A DNA stretch of 64,000 nt from Eucommia ulmoides. Lineage: Eukaryota > Streptophyta > Magnoliopsida > Garryales > Eucommiaceae. Made by a program: the position numbers and the translations under genes. The stretch spans positions 1 through 64,000 of the forward strand of contig JAENRU010000479.1 in NCBI GenBank assembly GCA_016647705.1. Direction: 5' to 3'. The notes beneath the pieces are model-generated. The model saw nothing but the letters and a program-made list of their open reading frames with translations, ran no database searches and was not told the DNA's origin. Below, piece by piece: positions 11,430-23,789 of the stretch (its first letter is position 1; every line of letters starts with the position of its first letter).

Positions 11430-14370
11430 TTTGTTATTTTATTTCAACTAATTCAATGGCGTATATTTGAAAATTTTCCAAAATTTTAGCGGTCAAATTA
11501 CTTTTTTTTTTCAAAGTCGTTGTTTAGTCTCTTCCACTCCCTACCCTCCCCCACCCCCTCCCTACTTCTTTTTCAGAGATGGCGACCCCTAACCCACACC
11601 CTCCCTAGTTCATTTTCAGCGACAAAGTAAAATAACAAAATTATCCTTAGTTTTGTTAAATTCTTAACCATTACACTTAAGTCTTCAACACAAAGAATGT
11701 AAGTGTTGACAAAAATAATACAAGCGTACAAAATATAATTTGATTTAATTATTAAAGTGCAAAGTGTAATTGACCCTAGTGGAACGTAATTAATCTTCTA
11801 ATGTAATATTTCAAAATCAATCACATGAATGTTCCATGCAATTTACTACTTTAGTAATATATAGCTCAAAATATTTAAATCAATTTACTAGTAATAGTTC
11901 ACCATATAATTTTTTCTAAACTTTCAATTCAACTTAACAATTTGAAAATTAGGCTCATTTAATGACATAATTATTTATCAAATTAAATATGTTTATAACA
12001 AAATTAAAAATAAAATAAAATTCAATGATGTGTGATTCATTTAATTTGTTATCACTTATCGCTTAATACCTAGAATATCTAATCATCATTTTATACTAAT
12101 ATTATAAAATCTCACGAAAAAAATTATATGCACAAAATTATAAATAAAATTGAGAAAAAATTGAGAGTTATTTTAGAAAAATACAGTTGTAAAAATTATT
12201 TTAAGAATAAAAATTTATAATTTTTTTAAAAAAATTAAAATTATTAAAAAATTAAATACTTGATATTGATATATTCTGTATTTAAGTAGTTAACAAACAT
12301 GTCCCGCTTTTAGTAAACACATGTTAACAAAATTGGTATACTTTTGTCTACACCAAGGGAACATGAAAAATCACTTTTCGTCTGATTTTTTATTTTTCTT
12401 ACATATTTTATGGCCCTCCATTGTTGATGAAAAAATGTGACATTAATATCTCTAGAAATCACGAAAATATATCCATGCATGGTGTTGGATATTGTGGACT
12501 TTTCTTTAATTATGACCAAAATAAACGGGGTAATTTCATCCATCATTGACCAATTAAATGATAAAACTAACGGCGCTTCTAAATGTACATTCGTTTTTGT
12601 TAGGTACATCTTTTTAAAAAAATAAATAAAAATTATTTAATTAAATTACTATTTTAACTGTTGAATTTCAAACACGTATATCCGAAATTGGAATTTTTTT
12701 CATTCTCTCTATTTCTCATCTTCTAACTAATCCCCCATCCTAACTACCATCCCTGCCAGTCCCCGTCCATCGTCTCGTCTTCCTCGTCCTCCTCCTCTTC
12801 TTCTTCGTCCTCCTCCTCTTCTTCTACTCAGATCCGAGTTCTCAATTATTTATTTATTTATTTATTTTTTGTTTTTTTTTTTATGTACGTGTATATATAT
12901 AGAGAGAGAGAGAGAAGTAAGAAGAAGAAGAAAGAGAAAGAGGGGGATGACAAGTTCTAGATGGGTTGGGAAGACCGGCGGAGGGGTGGGGGGTTACCGG
13001 TGAGGTGGGGGGGGAGGTGGCGATTTGTAAATGTTTTTAAAAATAAATGGGTTAAAATAAGATAAAATTATTTTACGAGTAAAAGAGAAATTTTAAAATT
13101 ATTTAGATTTTTTTTTTTTAATATACATTTTGATTTTGTATAAAACCAAACCAAAACCGGGACATTGACATCCCTACCCCTATTTTATCCCTCCCACTTC
13201 CTTTTAGATGGGAAATAATTTAAAAGACTAAAATACCCTTATATTAAAGTTTAATACCCTTATATTAAAGTTTAACTTTTGCTCACATATTTTTACTAAT
13301 TTTGTATTTTACTCCCCTCAACTTTGGGAATTATCATCTTAAAGTTTAATTTGGTACAAAATTAGAGTTTAATTTTCTTACAAGATTAGTTTAATATTTT
13401 AACTCATTCTATAAATTGAAAGTTAAATTACACTTTACCCCAAAGTTCATGGTATAGAATATTTATTAATAAATCAGGACGATTTTCTTTAATGTCTTTT
13501 CAATGTTTTCATTAACGATTCAGATCAATTTGAGGAAAATGGATGGTCGAGATGATTTGGTGAAATGTTTAAGAAAAAAAATCCCGCCTGAAAATTTCAT
13601 ACCCTTGCTTACAAAATATTTGAGTTTAATTGTATTTTATGCCCTTTAAGTTTCATACATATTTTTATTAGTTAATTTATTTTTATTTATTTACTAATAG
13701 GGATTCCCCGTGTTTAAAGGTAGTATAACGATTTTTCAATTTAAAATTAATAAAAAAATATTTAAAAAATAATAATAAAAAAAATTAATCATTAAAGTAT
13801 ATATTTTTACACACTTGAAGGGTATAAAGTATAATTAAGCCATTGAGTGGGTTCAATGAAATAAAACAGTTTGAAATTAATGAATTAAAAGATTGCTCAA
13901 GTTCAATCTCAACCATTTATCTTCTAAACTTAAATCTGCACCATTAAAATATTTTTTTGCCCTGATTTATTAACAAACTTTTTAGCATTTACAAATTTGA
14001 AAATCGATATGAGATTTTTATTGTTAATCCTATATTAAAAAGGGTAACCCAGTACACGAAGGCTCTGCCAAAAAGTTGATAAATTTTTTTTTTGACTTTT
14101 TAATAACTTTTTGTTTAATCCTATATTAAGAGTTAATATAAGAAATTAACCAAACAAAAATATACGTTGCTAAAAAATGCCATTCGTAAAATGTGTTGAG
14201 AAAATAGTCATTGACAGTCAAACAAATGAATTTATATGAACTTTAATGCCCCTGCGTAAATCACGATAACTAGAATGAAAAATTCAATCAGTTTACATCT
14301 CTCTCACTTCACAAACGCTAGGGTTTCACCATCTGATTTTGTCACTGCCTTCCATCTCTCTCCTAATCTT
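11430..14370. other. AT-rich spacer, no gene seen
   Basis: No supported gene. It holds TC-rich simple sequence at about 12770-12832 (CTCCTCCTCTTCTTC pattern), a GA run at 12900-12916, and scattered AAGTGTAATTTA-type dispersed repeat fragments (11757, 13425, 13560-13640). Confidence 0.6.
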
Positions 14371-14402
14371 CGACTAAGGTCAGACAAAACCCATAATGGT
14401 TA

Positions 14403-14830
14403 GATCTTGAACGGCGAAGGTGACACCTAAAGATGCGGCGGATCTTGAACGGATCAAGGACGGATCTTGACTGGATCTACTGCTTCTTCGAGATTGCCAA
14501 TGCCTTTCTTATCTCTCCTATTCTCTCCCTTCGACGGAGGTAACTGAAAACCATATTCTCTCTCTTCGTCGGATCTCGAACGGCGATGGCGACATGCAAC
14601 GGATCTTGAATAGATCTTGAATGGATCTACTGCTTATTCGAGATTGCTGGTGCCTTTCCTCTTTCCCCTATTCTCTCGCTTCGACGGAGGTCAGTGCAAA
14701 CCCTATTCTCTCTCTTTGTTGGATCTCTAATGGCGAAACTACATGCAGTGGATCTTGAATGGATCTACTGCTTATTCGAGATCACCGATGCCTTTCCTCT
14801 CTCCCTTTCATCTTCGAATTCTTCTCGAGC
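14403..14830 (+). repeat. Three tandem copies of a 138-150-bp unit
   Basis: The anchor GGATCTACTGCTT occurs at 14473, 14623 and 14761 (spacings 150 and 138). Each unit carries GGATCTTGAA, GCTT.TTCGAGAT, TGCCTTTC, CTATTCTCTC and TTCGACGGAGGT in the same order, with copy-specific changes. ORFs reading through it (14694-14937) are not conserved between units. It resembles a multiplied leader sequence of a gene. Confidence 0.8.
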
Positions 14831-14944
14831 AGTTAGATCCGTTTCTTCACTCAAATTTGCACCTATGTTCAGTTGCCTTGGTCTTGTTCACATTATTAAT
14901 GTTTTTTTTTTTTTTTTTAATTAAAATTTCCTTTTAAATTACAT

Positions 14945-15385
14945 ATTCATTCACAAACATTCACAGCTCTACAAATAGTAGCGTGTGTGTTCATTGTAGT
15001 AAGTAATCCCTATTAAATTTGGTGTTTCGAAATAGTATGAATATTCACAACGTTATACAAAAGTGTAATATTTGTATGTTTGAATGTTAATTATTCGAAC
15101 ATCCGTGATTATCGATGAATAAAATAAAAAATAAAAAAATGTTAACATTGATAATATTTACACTCAGACAATATTCACAACTTTGTGCTAGTGTGAATGT
15201 TCACACAACTTTGAAACAACTCTTAAAGTATAGGATTTAATTAATATTTATTAGTATGAACATTGATAGCAGTATTGTATTAGTGTGAATGTTCACATTA
15301 TTTTGAAAACAATAACTCCTACAACAGTATATGTGAACAGTAACGCTGTTGTTGCTCACACGTGAACATTCACGCTGTTGTGGTT
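14945..15385. repeat. Cluster of GTGAAYRTTCAC quasi-palindromes
   Basis: TTCACA or GTGAA motifs, often paired as GTGTGAATGTTCACA (about 15195 and 15280) or CGTGAACATTCACG (about 15360), repeat through this stretch, with single arms near 14950, 15045 and 15168. A second cluster, with the perfect palindrome GTGAATATTCAC near 16619, lies at 16600-16800. No gene accompanies either cluster. Both may be parts of one diverged element. Confidence 0.5.
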
Positions 15386-17700
15386 TGCACATTTAGAAAT
15401 ATATATATATATATATATATATATTTTAAATATACAATATGTATATCAAAATGAAAAGCGTGAGTTATACAATAAAATAATTTATTTTTTTGGACATTGA
15501 AAACGTTCACAATTTTGATTTCTTTATACATGATTTTGTTCCATGATAAATGAACTTTCTTTTTATTTATACGGTTGCAGATTTTGTAAAATGACATATT
15601 ATGTAAATTAGGAAAAAATATTGGTCAAGAACCAAAATTGTTTTTTGAAAAATCTTTAAGGACCAAAAATCGGCTGTTAGGGGTCTTCTTAATAGTTTAC
15701 ATTATTTTGGAAGACGAAATAATAAAAACACAATTAATATAGTGCTTTTAGATACGAGAAATCTCTAATATATTTATAACGTTAAAGGGTCCAAATGAAA
15801 AGTGGAAAAAATAAGAGTTGGTAAATGTAATTATTCTCACTATTAGGATCCAAATTTTCTTTTTAAAATTTGATAGAAGAAAAGGTCATTTTTGTTGTAG
15901 ACTTCTTCTTCGTGGATTGCAATTTTGAAATCATGTTGAGACTTGAAAACGGTCAATTTCATGGAATGTTTTGCCTTCAACTTTTAAAAATCAAAAAGTT
16001 ATTTTTTATTTTAATTATTTATTATTTTCTAAAATTAAAAATAATAAAAAAATAATGATTGCCCCATCTACAACTAAATTAGACTTGTTCAAAACTTTAT
16101 GGGGGTAGGAGTTCAAGTCTCACCCCCACACTTTTTCCGTCAACACTAACAAAGAAAAACATTATTTTAAGACTAATTTACACTTTGATCCCCCAAATTA
16201 GGTTAAATTATATTTTGAGCTTTTAGTGTCGGTTTTTCTTTTCAATTTGGTCACGGCGTTTGGTTAGTGCTTTTGCTTTTCTTTTCATACTTTCAATAAA
16301 TTGGGATGAGAATTTTGTTTCTACTCTGAAATATTCCAGAAATTGAAACATGTTTCGTAACGACCAATTTATTTCTTTTAATTTATGAGAACAGTAACAA
16401 GAATCATGTTTGGTTGCAACACTTGTTTTTTTCCCCCCTTTAAATGTATGGTGACCGGCGGGGTAGTAGTGAGAATATTTTTGTGGGAGTGAATAGGAAT
16501 ATTCAATGGTGGAATCTATTCAACTTCGAATCTGGTGTACATTTATTAAATCTGAATCACGCGAGTTGATGTTTTAGAAATGATAATATGTTTTTAGTCT
16601 TAATGCATGTTCATTGAAAGTGAATATTCACTGATGGTGAAAATAATCAACGTTACTACGAAATATAATATTAACCTTATGAACGTTCACTTCTATTTTT
16701 TTACTAATCAATATGAATATCAAAATGAAAATAATGAAATATAGATTAAACTTATCTAATTTTCATTTATTTAATCCATTGTGAACGTTCATAAATTGAG
16801 TCTTTTTATTATTGTTTATTTTCATAATTTGTAGGTTATTAAGGAAACAATGTTTAACCATTTTTTACAAGGAGTGACAAATTTTACTTAAAAAAAATAA
16901 AAAAATCAACACAATATATAGGGTTAGGAACGCAAAAACTATAAATAAATTATTAAGAATAAGGCTTGTATTTGTTTTTAGTAATTTAACAACTTTTTAG
17001 TATTTTTACACAAATATTTATAAATGTTCATTTTTTTTATCAACAACTACTTTTTGACAAATTTACTAAGCAGTTCACAACTTAAAATTCTTTTTTTAAC
17101 AGCTCATTTTATAGCTTCTTTTAAAAAGCCACGGGACAAACAAAGTCTAAATAAAAATGGAATATATATGACTAGCTTAATTAAAAACATAAATCTTGTT
17201 TTCATATATAGGATAATTTGTATCTCAAGATTTGTAATCTAGTTGATATATAACTCATTTTTTGTGTGAAAGATTTAGAGTTTAACTTATTCGCGGCTAA
17301 ACGTATGTACCTAAAACAAATATAACAAATATGTAGTAAAGTTTGTGGTGGCTATACTTTTATTTTGAGAAGGATCGCTATTGAAAATTAAAAGGGAGAG
17401 GACAATTCTAGGAGACATGGTCATCCCCACATGCTCCTTGGCTCCCTATATGTAAGACAAATAGTGGGTATAAATAAAAAATAAATAATTGGATGACACA
17501 TTGGGTTATTTTTTATTTTCACAATTGATTACCAAATTATATATATTCAATACATAAATATTTGATATGTGTTTAAAAAAAATTATAAAATAAATCGGAA
17601 CAATATTTAAAAATATGTTATGGTTAACAACTAAGATTGATTTTTGTTAGAAATATTGGATTAAATGGAGGAAAATTATCATCCCCAACTTTACAAACAG
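15385..17700. other. AT-rich spacer with a TA microsatellite and repeat fragments
   Basis: No supported gene. It contains (AT)n at 15402-15424, a GCGTTTGGTTAGTG repeat relative at 16253-16440, and the second GTGAAYRTTCAC cluster at 16600-16800. The short ORFs are AT-rich and featureless. Confidence 0.55.
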
Positions 17701-17756
17701 TTGAATTAAATTATAAATTTGTGTCTTTAGGCGTAGTGTATTTACTAATTATACCT

Positions 17757-17960
17757 AAGAGATGTTAGTTTGGTTGACAAGGAGAGGACTGTCACATTTC
17801 TTTGTGAATCAGAGTTCGACTCTCCAAGAGAGTACTCTAAGAATTAAATTTTGAAATTTAATTATGAATGCATCAGTCCAATGAAAGGGGTACGCCCTTA
17901 AGATTGCTCTTGGAGATACATATAAATTAGTCTAGACATACCTTATCGTATAATATTAAT
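17757..17960 (+). mobile_element. tRNA-derived SINE, degraded
   Basis: An A-box-like TTTGGTTGACAAGG is followed by a B-box-like AGAGTTCGACTCT, then a tail carrying CGCCCTTAAGATTGCTC and TAAATTAGTCTAGACATACC before an AT-rich end. The same 3' module recurs at about 35850-35935 (GTCCTTAAGATCGTCC, AATTGGTCCGGACACACC). A related pair of about 45-bp segments (17703-17748 and 17966-18010: TGTGTCTT.AGGC..A.T.TATT.ACTAATTA) flanks it, too long and diverged to be a simple target duplication. Confidence 0.5.
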
Positions 17961-18674
17961 AAAAAATAATTATAAAATCGTGTCTTGAGGCACAATATAT
18001 TCACTAATTAGTCCATAATACATACATCCATACACACACACACATATATATATATATATTAATTATGTATTTTGTATATTTTCCTAAAAAAATATTTTCA
18101 GAGAAAATAATACCCTTAGCATATGATGAGGAATTTTCTCGACCAATTTCAGAAGTTTTCACTTGAATTTCAAACCATGAGCTAGGCACGAGAGATCGAA
18201 ACTACCATTAGCATTATCTGGTGCTGAGGAGACACTACTGAAGATAATATATTACTGGTCATGTTATGTATCTTGACCACGATCTAAGCTCGACCTCAAA
18301 AAATCGAGAATCACCTAAGGGCATTTTTGCGTTCTGGTCTTTACTCGAGCTCGAGAGCCATTGCAACTGTTAGCTACATATATATGATAAAGAACGGTTA
18401 ATAACATTCTATTAAGATCGAATTTCGGTTCTGTGGTTTTTTTTCCCGCCTTGGGATTTTCTAAGTAAAAATCGTGTCTCTTGCTTTATTGGTTATTTAC
18501 TTTTTATCTTGATTAATGCCTGTGGGTAGTGAAAATCGGTAATCTCATTTTAATCACATAAGAAAAAAAAAATATAAATAATTGGTGAATTTTCCCAACA
18601 ACTGGATATAAGTATGATATGTGGGGAGATGTAACTCATAATATAAATATTGATTATTTTTGTGTTATTATATA

Positions 18675-18838
18675 TATATTTTGTATACATACAAGTGTCC
18701 CTTGTCCACACATGGTATAAAACTATCTCGTTTGGAGTGCGTGATTGTCCCTTCCAACAAGTGCTTTTCCGCAAATTCGAACCTCTAATCTTACAGAGAT
18801 TCCTTAATTGTTTTAGGCACACTTGAACTAAAGCATAT
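18675..18838 (-). mobile_element. tRNA-derived SINE, minus-strand copy
   Basis: On the minus strand it reads GTGTGCCTAAAACAATTAAGG, then AGAGGTTCGAATTTGC (B-box), a CACTTGTTGGAAGGGAC motif and an end near GTATACAAAATATA. This matches the family of the complete SINE at 45269-45457 (AGTTAAGAGACTTTTG, ATCACTTATTGGGAGGGAC). It lies head-to-head with the plus-strand copy that follows. Confidence 0.6.
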
Positions 18839-18841
18839 GAG

Positions 18842-18972
18842 GGGCCTTTGCAAAGGTTCAATCTTGTGGAAAAACATTTGTTGAGAGAGATAACGACGCA
18901 CCCTGAACGAGATAGTTTTTCACCCTGTATAGGTAGGGGAACATTCGTGAGTATACAAATTTTTTTTTTATA
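18842..18972 (+). mobile_element. tRNA-derived SINE, plus-strand copy lacking its 5' end
   Basis: It begins near CAAAGGTTCAATCTTG (degenerate B-box) and carries AACATTTGTTGAGAGAGA, CACCCTGAACGAGATAG, CACCCTGTATAGGTAGGGG, AACATTCGTGAGTATAC and a T-rich end. These blocks parallel the 3' half of the SINE at 45269-45457. Together with the preceding copy it forms an inverted pair. Confidence 0.6.
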
Positions 18973-19710
18973 TATATAATAACACAAAAATAATCAATAT
19001 CAAGTAAATGTCATTTTCCATATATATATATACTAGCATATAACCCGTGCTTGAAAGCGAGGAGCGGTGATCGTGATGGCATGGAGAGGAGAGATGAGGA
19101 CGATGGAGTGCGAATGGTGACGAAGGATAGAGTCTGTTGGTTTTGGGGAATGAGGGTGAGTGAGGGTCTAAATCATATTTTTGTTTGTCTTAATCATAAG
19201 TTTGTCCTAATCAGTAAAAACCGTCATATTTTATATAATAGCTAGATAAAAAAAAATTAAAGCAATTATGGTAAAATAGGAAAAAAATAAAATTGAATGT
19301 TTAGGGAATGTTTAAAAAACTAAAATATCCAAATATATTTAACCTTATTTCTTTTTCGGCAAATCCAATTTTCTTTTATGGTCCTTAACTAATATTGCCA
19401 AAATGTCATAATTAGCATTTATTTATCCCAGTAAGCAAATTTGTTTGTCTTAATCATATTTCTATTTGTCTTAGTTATAAATTTGTCCTACTCATAAAAA
19501 AATCTTCATGTTTTATATAATATATATGTGTGTTATATAAATTGGACGTGTTTGAAGGATTAAAACACTCCAAAACGCCTAATGAGTCAATAAATTCAAA
19601 CCTTTTTACTCTTTTTTGATTTGTTTTGTCAAAACAAATACCAAGTATTTATCTTTGGGTCAAATGTTTTAGTAGAAAAATAAACCCTAAAATTCAAACC
19701 TATCAAATAC

Positions 19711-19717
19711 TATAAAT
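19711..19717 (+). promoter_or_regulatory. Probable TATA box of the TIR gene
   Basis: TATAAAT lies 127 bases before the ATG at 19844, followed by a C-rich patch and an A-rich leader. Its position and sequence fit a plant core promoter, but no other promoter evidence is available. Confidence 0.45.
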
Positions 19718-19843
19718 GCCCCCTTCCATCACTCCAATCAAATTCATCTAAACATAACATTTAATTAAAAAATAAATAACTTATTTTTTTAAAAAAAAAA
19801 AACCATAAAATTAACATTCTTAAAATCTCCATTTTTGAAAGCC

Positions 19844-20648
19844 ATGCAACGTTCATCTTCCTCCGCCGCCGTCAAAACCATCTACAACCAGATCATCCAG
19901 CGCGGCCAGACGTCAGTTCGTGCACCCCCCTGCGACGTGTTCATCAACCACCGCGGAATAGACACGAAAAAGAACGTGGCGGGGCTGCTGTACAGTCGCC
20001 TGAAGGAGCTCGGGCTCCGGCCGTTCCTGGACAGCAAGAATATGAAGGCCGGAGACAAGCTGTTTGACCGAATCAACGCGGGGTTGAGGGGTTGCTCCGT
20101 TGGGGTCGCTGTTTTCTCTCCAAGGTACTGCGATTCGTACTTCTGTCTACATGAACTGGCGATGATAATGGAGATGAGGAAGAGGGTGCTTCCGGTGTTC
20201 GTTGACGTGAAGCCGTCGGAGCTCCGGGTAAAGGACAACGGAATTTGCCCGGCAAAGGATCTCCGGCGGTTTAGATCGGCCCTTGAACAGGCAAAGTACA
20301 CCGTTGGATTAACATTCGACACATCAAATGGGTAAGTCCCAAAAATATTCATTGTTTATACCCTTAAATTATAGACTGGGTTTCACTGTGCTCCATGATA
20401 TTTTTCATTTTTACTTTTTTTTGCAAATTAAACCAAACAAACCCTAAACTAATTTCATAATTTAGCAAAAATGGTGCGATTATGATTGAAATATATATCT
20501 AATCTGGGGTTGTTTTATAATTTGGTGGAAATGCAGGGATTGGTCGGAACTTCTGGACAGTGCTTCAGATGCAGTTTTGAAGAACTTGATGGAGGTTGAA
20601 GAAGAGAGACTGATTTACCAAAAAAATAAAATATACACTCTTAATTAA
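19844..20648 (+). CDS. TIR-domain-only protein, two exons
   Basis: Exon 1 is 19844-20331 and exon 2 is 20537-20648, joined across a GTAAGT...TGCAG intron, giving 199 residues. I chose the ATG at 19844 (MQRSSSSAAVK) because the in-frame codon before it is TTG. The protein is a single plant TIR domain: CDVFINHRGIDTK (residues 30-42, strand A and the first loop), FLDSKNMKAGDKL (BB-loop region), VAVFSPRYCDSYFCLHEL with the Glu at 104 that serves as the NADase residue in catalytic plant TIRs, and LPVFVDVKPSELRV. Exon 2 gives an amphipathic tail, DWSELLDSASDAVLKNLMEVEEE. There is no NB-ARC or LRR here or in the next 10 kb, so it belongs to the TIR-only/TIR-X class, which in other plants contributes to immune and cell-death signalling. 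Catalytic activity is not shown by the sequence. The coding exon is much more GC-rich than its surroundings. Confidence 0.92.
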
Positions 20649-20854
20649 CTAATTACATTTTTATGAAATCCAAATTGGATTCTTTATCTAATTTATTTAT
20701 TTAATTAGTTTGTAATTAATTCAAGAGGATAGCTAGCTAAGGAGTCTATGTAACTCTTGAAACACAGATACACATTCATTCAATATTTTTTTTGTTGAAT
20801 TTCACTAATTTTTTTTTTTTTGTTTCATATTTTTCTTGTAATGGATTTCCCAAA

Positions 20855-21356
20855 ATAATTCAAGGATCTCTCTCTCTCTCTCTCTCTCCATATATATATA
20901 TATATACATACACATATATATATATAAAATGGTGGATTAATTACACTTTGCAACCTGAACTTTAGTTCGGATATGATAATATTTTTTTTTCTGGGATCGG
21001 TGAATTGGCAAGACTGACTAATTTCAAAATTCAAAGTGTGTTGTAATTGAAAGTTAAAGGTTCAAAGTGTAAAGTACTGTAAACTTCACAAAAAATGATG
21101 AATAGTAACTTGTAATATTTTTTTTTTTTCATTTTTTGACCCAAAGTTTTATTTGGGATATAATTACTCTTCAACCCAGTTGAATTTCGGCCAACTTGTC
21201 GAATATTAAAAGAAAATTTTGAGGGGCTACATTGTTTGAAACAAAAAATTTGAGGTATTACGTGCTAAATGATGAAAATATACAAATGTAATTTGATAAT
21301 ACACATAAATGTATGTGTCTTAGTGTGTATTTGCACTATGGACTTTCAAGTTTGCG

Positions 21357-21397
<41 letters not shown>

Positions 21398-22600
21398 ATG
21401 TTAAAATAATTGCACTTTGTACATTAAACTTTAAGGTCCCAAGTGCTAAACTATGTAAATTTAAGGGTTAGAAGCGTAATTTGATAATACACATACGTGT
21501 ATGTGTCTTGGTGTGTATTTGCATTATGGACTTTCAAGTTTACTCTCTCTATATATATGTGTGCGCGCGCATGCTGTTGGATTAATTGCATTAAAGTCCT
21601 AAGTGCTAAATGATGTAAACATTAGGGGTGCAAAGTGTAATTTGATAATACACATACATACATGTGTGTGTCTGGGTGTGTTTTTGCTGCATGAACTTTC
21701 AATTTTTGTGTTCTCTCCATCTCTCTCTCCATATGTAATGTTAGATAAATTATACTTTGCACCCTAAACTTTCAATTGGACTGTTAAGATTTTTCCCGGG
21801 ATCAGTCAATCGAAAAACTTACAGACTTTACGATGCAAATGTGTTATAATCAAAAGTTAAAGGTTGAAAGTCTAATAAACTGTAAACTTAATAAAAATGA
21901 TGTCTAATATGTTCAATTTTCAAACAAAATTGTGAAGGTCATAAGTGCTAAATGATGTACATATTAAGGGTGAAAACTGTAATTTGATAATACACACACA
22001 TCTGTGTGTCTTTGTCTATATTGCACAATGTTGGATTAATTGCACATTGCACCCTAAAAATTTGAGTAGACCGTAATATTTTATCATAGATTTGTCAAAT
22101 TTGAGTAAGTTAAAAACAATTGTGGAATTGATGACAAGTCTACGAAATTGAAATTTTAATCCATGCAATTCACGCACTACAATAATTTTTTTAGAAATCC
22201 AAAGTTATTGCAATTTTTTCATGTAAAAAATTACAGTAACTTTTATGGCGTACATTGATTTTTGGATTTTTGACTTCTTAAAAAATTACTGTAGCGGTTG
22301 GACTGTATGAGCTAAAATTTTAATTTTATAGACTGTTCACCAAAAAATCCAAAAAAATAAGATGGAAATATGTTATATATAAAAGTTAAAGGGTCAAAGT
22401 GTAACATGCTTTAAACTTCACAAAAAGAAGTTAACCATATTGTTTTTTCACTTCATGATTGAATTTTGGTCAATTTGTGAAAAACAAAATGGATTTAAAA
22501 AAAACTTAAGGTCAAAAGTGCAAAATGATTTGAATATTATGGGCAAAAAGTGTAATTTTATAACATACGTGCATATGTGTCCCTGGGTGTGCATTTGAAT
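20855..22600 (+). repeat. Degenerate tandem cluster of GTAATTTGATAATACACA units with (CT)n(TA)n
   Basis: TAATTTGATAATACACA-like starts occur at about 21289, 21477, 21638, 21980 and 22553. Each is followed by a TGTGTGTCT.GGTGTG block, a GGACTTTCAAGTTT-like block, CT/TA microsatellite sequence and a TTAATTGCACTTTGCACC-like block. The spacing varies (about 160-570 bp) because of insertions. (CT)n runs lie at 20863-20888 and 21356-21378. No gene is seen. Confidence 0.7.
22170..22335. repeat. ATTACAGTAAC-type dispersed repeat
   Basis: It contains alternating AAAAAATTACAGTAAC and AAAAATTACTGTAGCGG motifs with partial inverted symmetry. A relative at 39890-40030 carries TTACAGTAATTTTTTT, AAAAATTGCAATTACTTTT and ATTCTCAAAAAAATATTA. 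It looks like a small diverged element. Confidence 0.4.
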
Positions 22601-22705
22601 GGCACAACTACACAAGGGTTTGAATTAGGGTTTGACAAGGAAAGGAGTCTTGACCACGTGGAGCTTATTGTCTTCCGATTGTTCAAACCATTTTCTCCGA
22701 AAATA

Positions 22706-22709
22706 TTTA

Positions 22710-22756
<47 letters not shown>

Positions 22757-22757
22757 A
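22706..22757. repeat. Compound (TA)n(CA)n microsatellite
   Basis: A run of TA dinucleotides passes directly into ACACACACACAC. It is a plain compound microsatellite with no associated gene. Confidence 0.9.
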
Positions 22758-22759
22758 TG

Positions 22760-23785
22760 TTTTTTAAATAGTAATACGAAGAAAAACAATCTCAAATATG
22801 TTCACTGAAAATATTCGTATACCGTGTAAAGTATATAGTCAACAAAACGTGTTTTACCACAAAAGGCAAACTAAAATCTGTTCACTGGAATTGTTCTTAC
22901 TTTGTGTAATATAGGCAATAAAGCGTGTCTAAGCACGAAAAACAGAATAAAATTTGTTCACTGAAAATGTTCTGGTATTGTGCACAGTACAGTCAACAAA
23001 ACGCATCCTAGGACGAAAGCATATATCTTATCAAAGACGATTAATATGACTAGTAAAATGAAACAAAATATCTTATTATTAAGTGTTAGTTATATTGTGA
23101 TAATATATGCCTTTTTTGACTATATAATTTTTACTATCTTGTCAATTGCAAATTAGTTGATCTTTTCAACATAACGTTGTTTTGTAACTTGAATAGCGGC
23201 GAGAAATACGACTTTTTTTTATTTATTTATTTAAATATATTAGCTATCATGTGTTGACAACTTACACATTGACTAGTTTAATTCAAATTATAGATAGAAA
23301 TTCGTGTTCGTGTTCTGATATTTTTTGTTGGCATGATTACTAATTATGTTGTGTTCATGACATAAATTACTAAATAAAACTAGCGCACAATTCTGCTGGA
23401 GATGTTCTTACACCCTGATAGTAGAGCTAGCAAAATGTATTTTGACACAAAAACATGTATTACGTTATTATCTGTGTCTAATGTGAGTGACACGATTGCT
23501 AAATTAATTTTATTTCTGTTAAATATGATAAATGAAATCGGTGTCATATTTACTAGTTACCAAATTTTGTGTTAAATGTTTTGACCGTGTCAATCACGTT
23601 AGTGTCATTTTAAAAGTACATATTTTGACTTTGTCAATCACAATCAGACACACGCACATATATATACCCAAGAGGGTTACTGTGGTAGGTAGGGAGAAAT
23701 ACACTATTTCATTGTCAATTAGTGTTCAATCATCATGGAGAGCACTTCACGAGTAAAATTTTAAATGCACTTGACCATTGTAGGG
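22760..23785. other. AT-rich spacer, no gene seen
   Basis: A motif of the type TGTTCACTGAAAATGTTC, followed by AGTCAACAAAACG and AC.AAA, repeats three to four times in 22798-23010 at about 60-bp spacing. Nothing else is recognisable. Confidence 0.5.
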
Positions 23786-23789
23786 GATT

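Noticed and set aside
19882..20352. 156-residue minus-strand ORF
   Set aside because: It is the antisense shadow of the TIR exon, whose frame matches a known domain.
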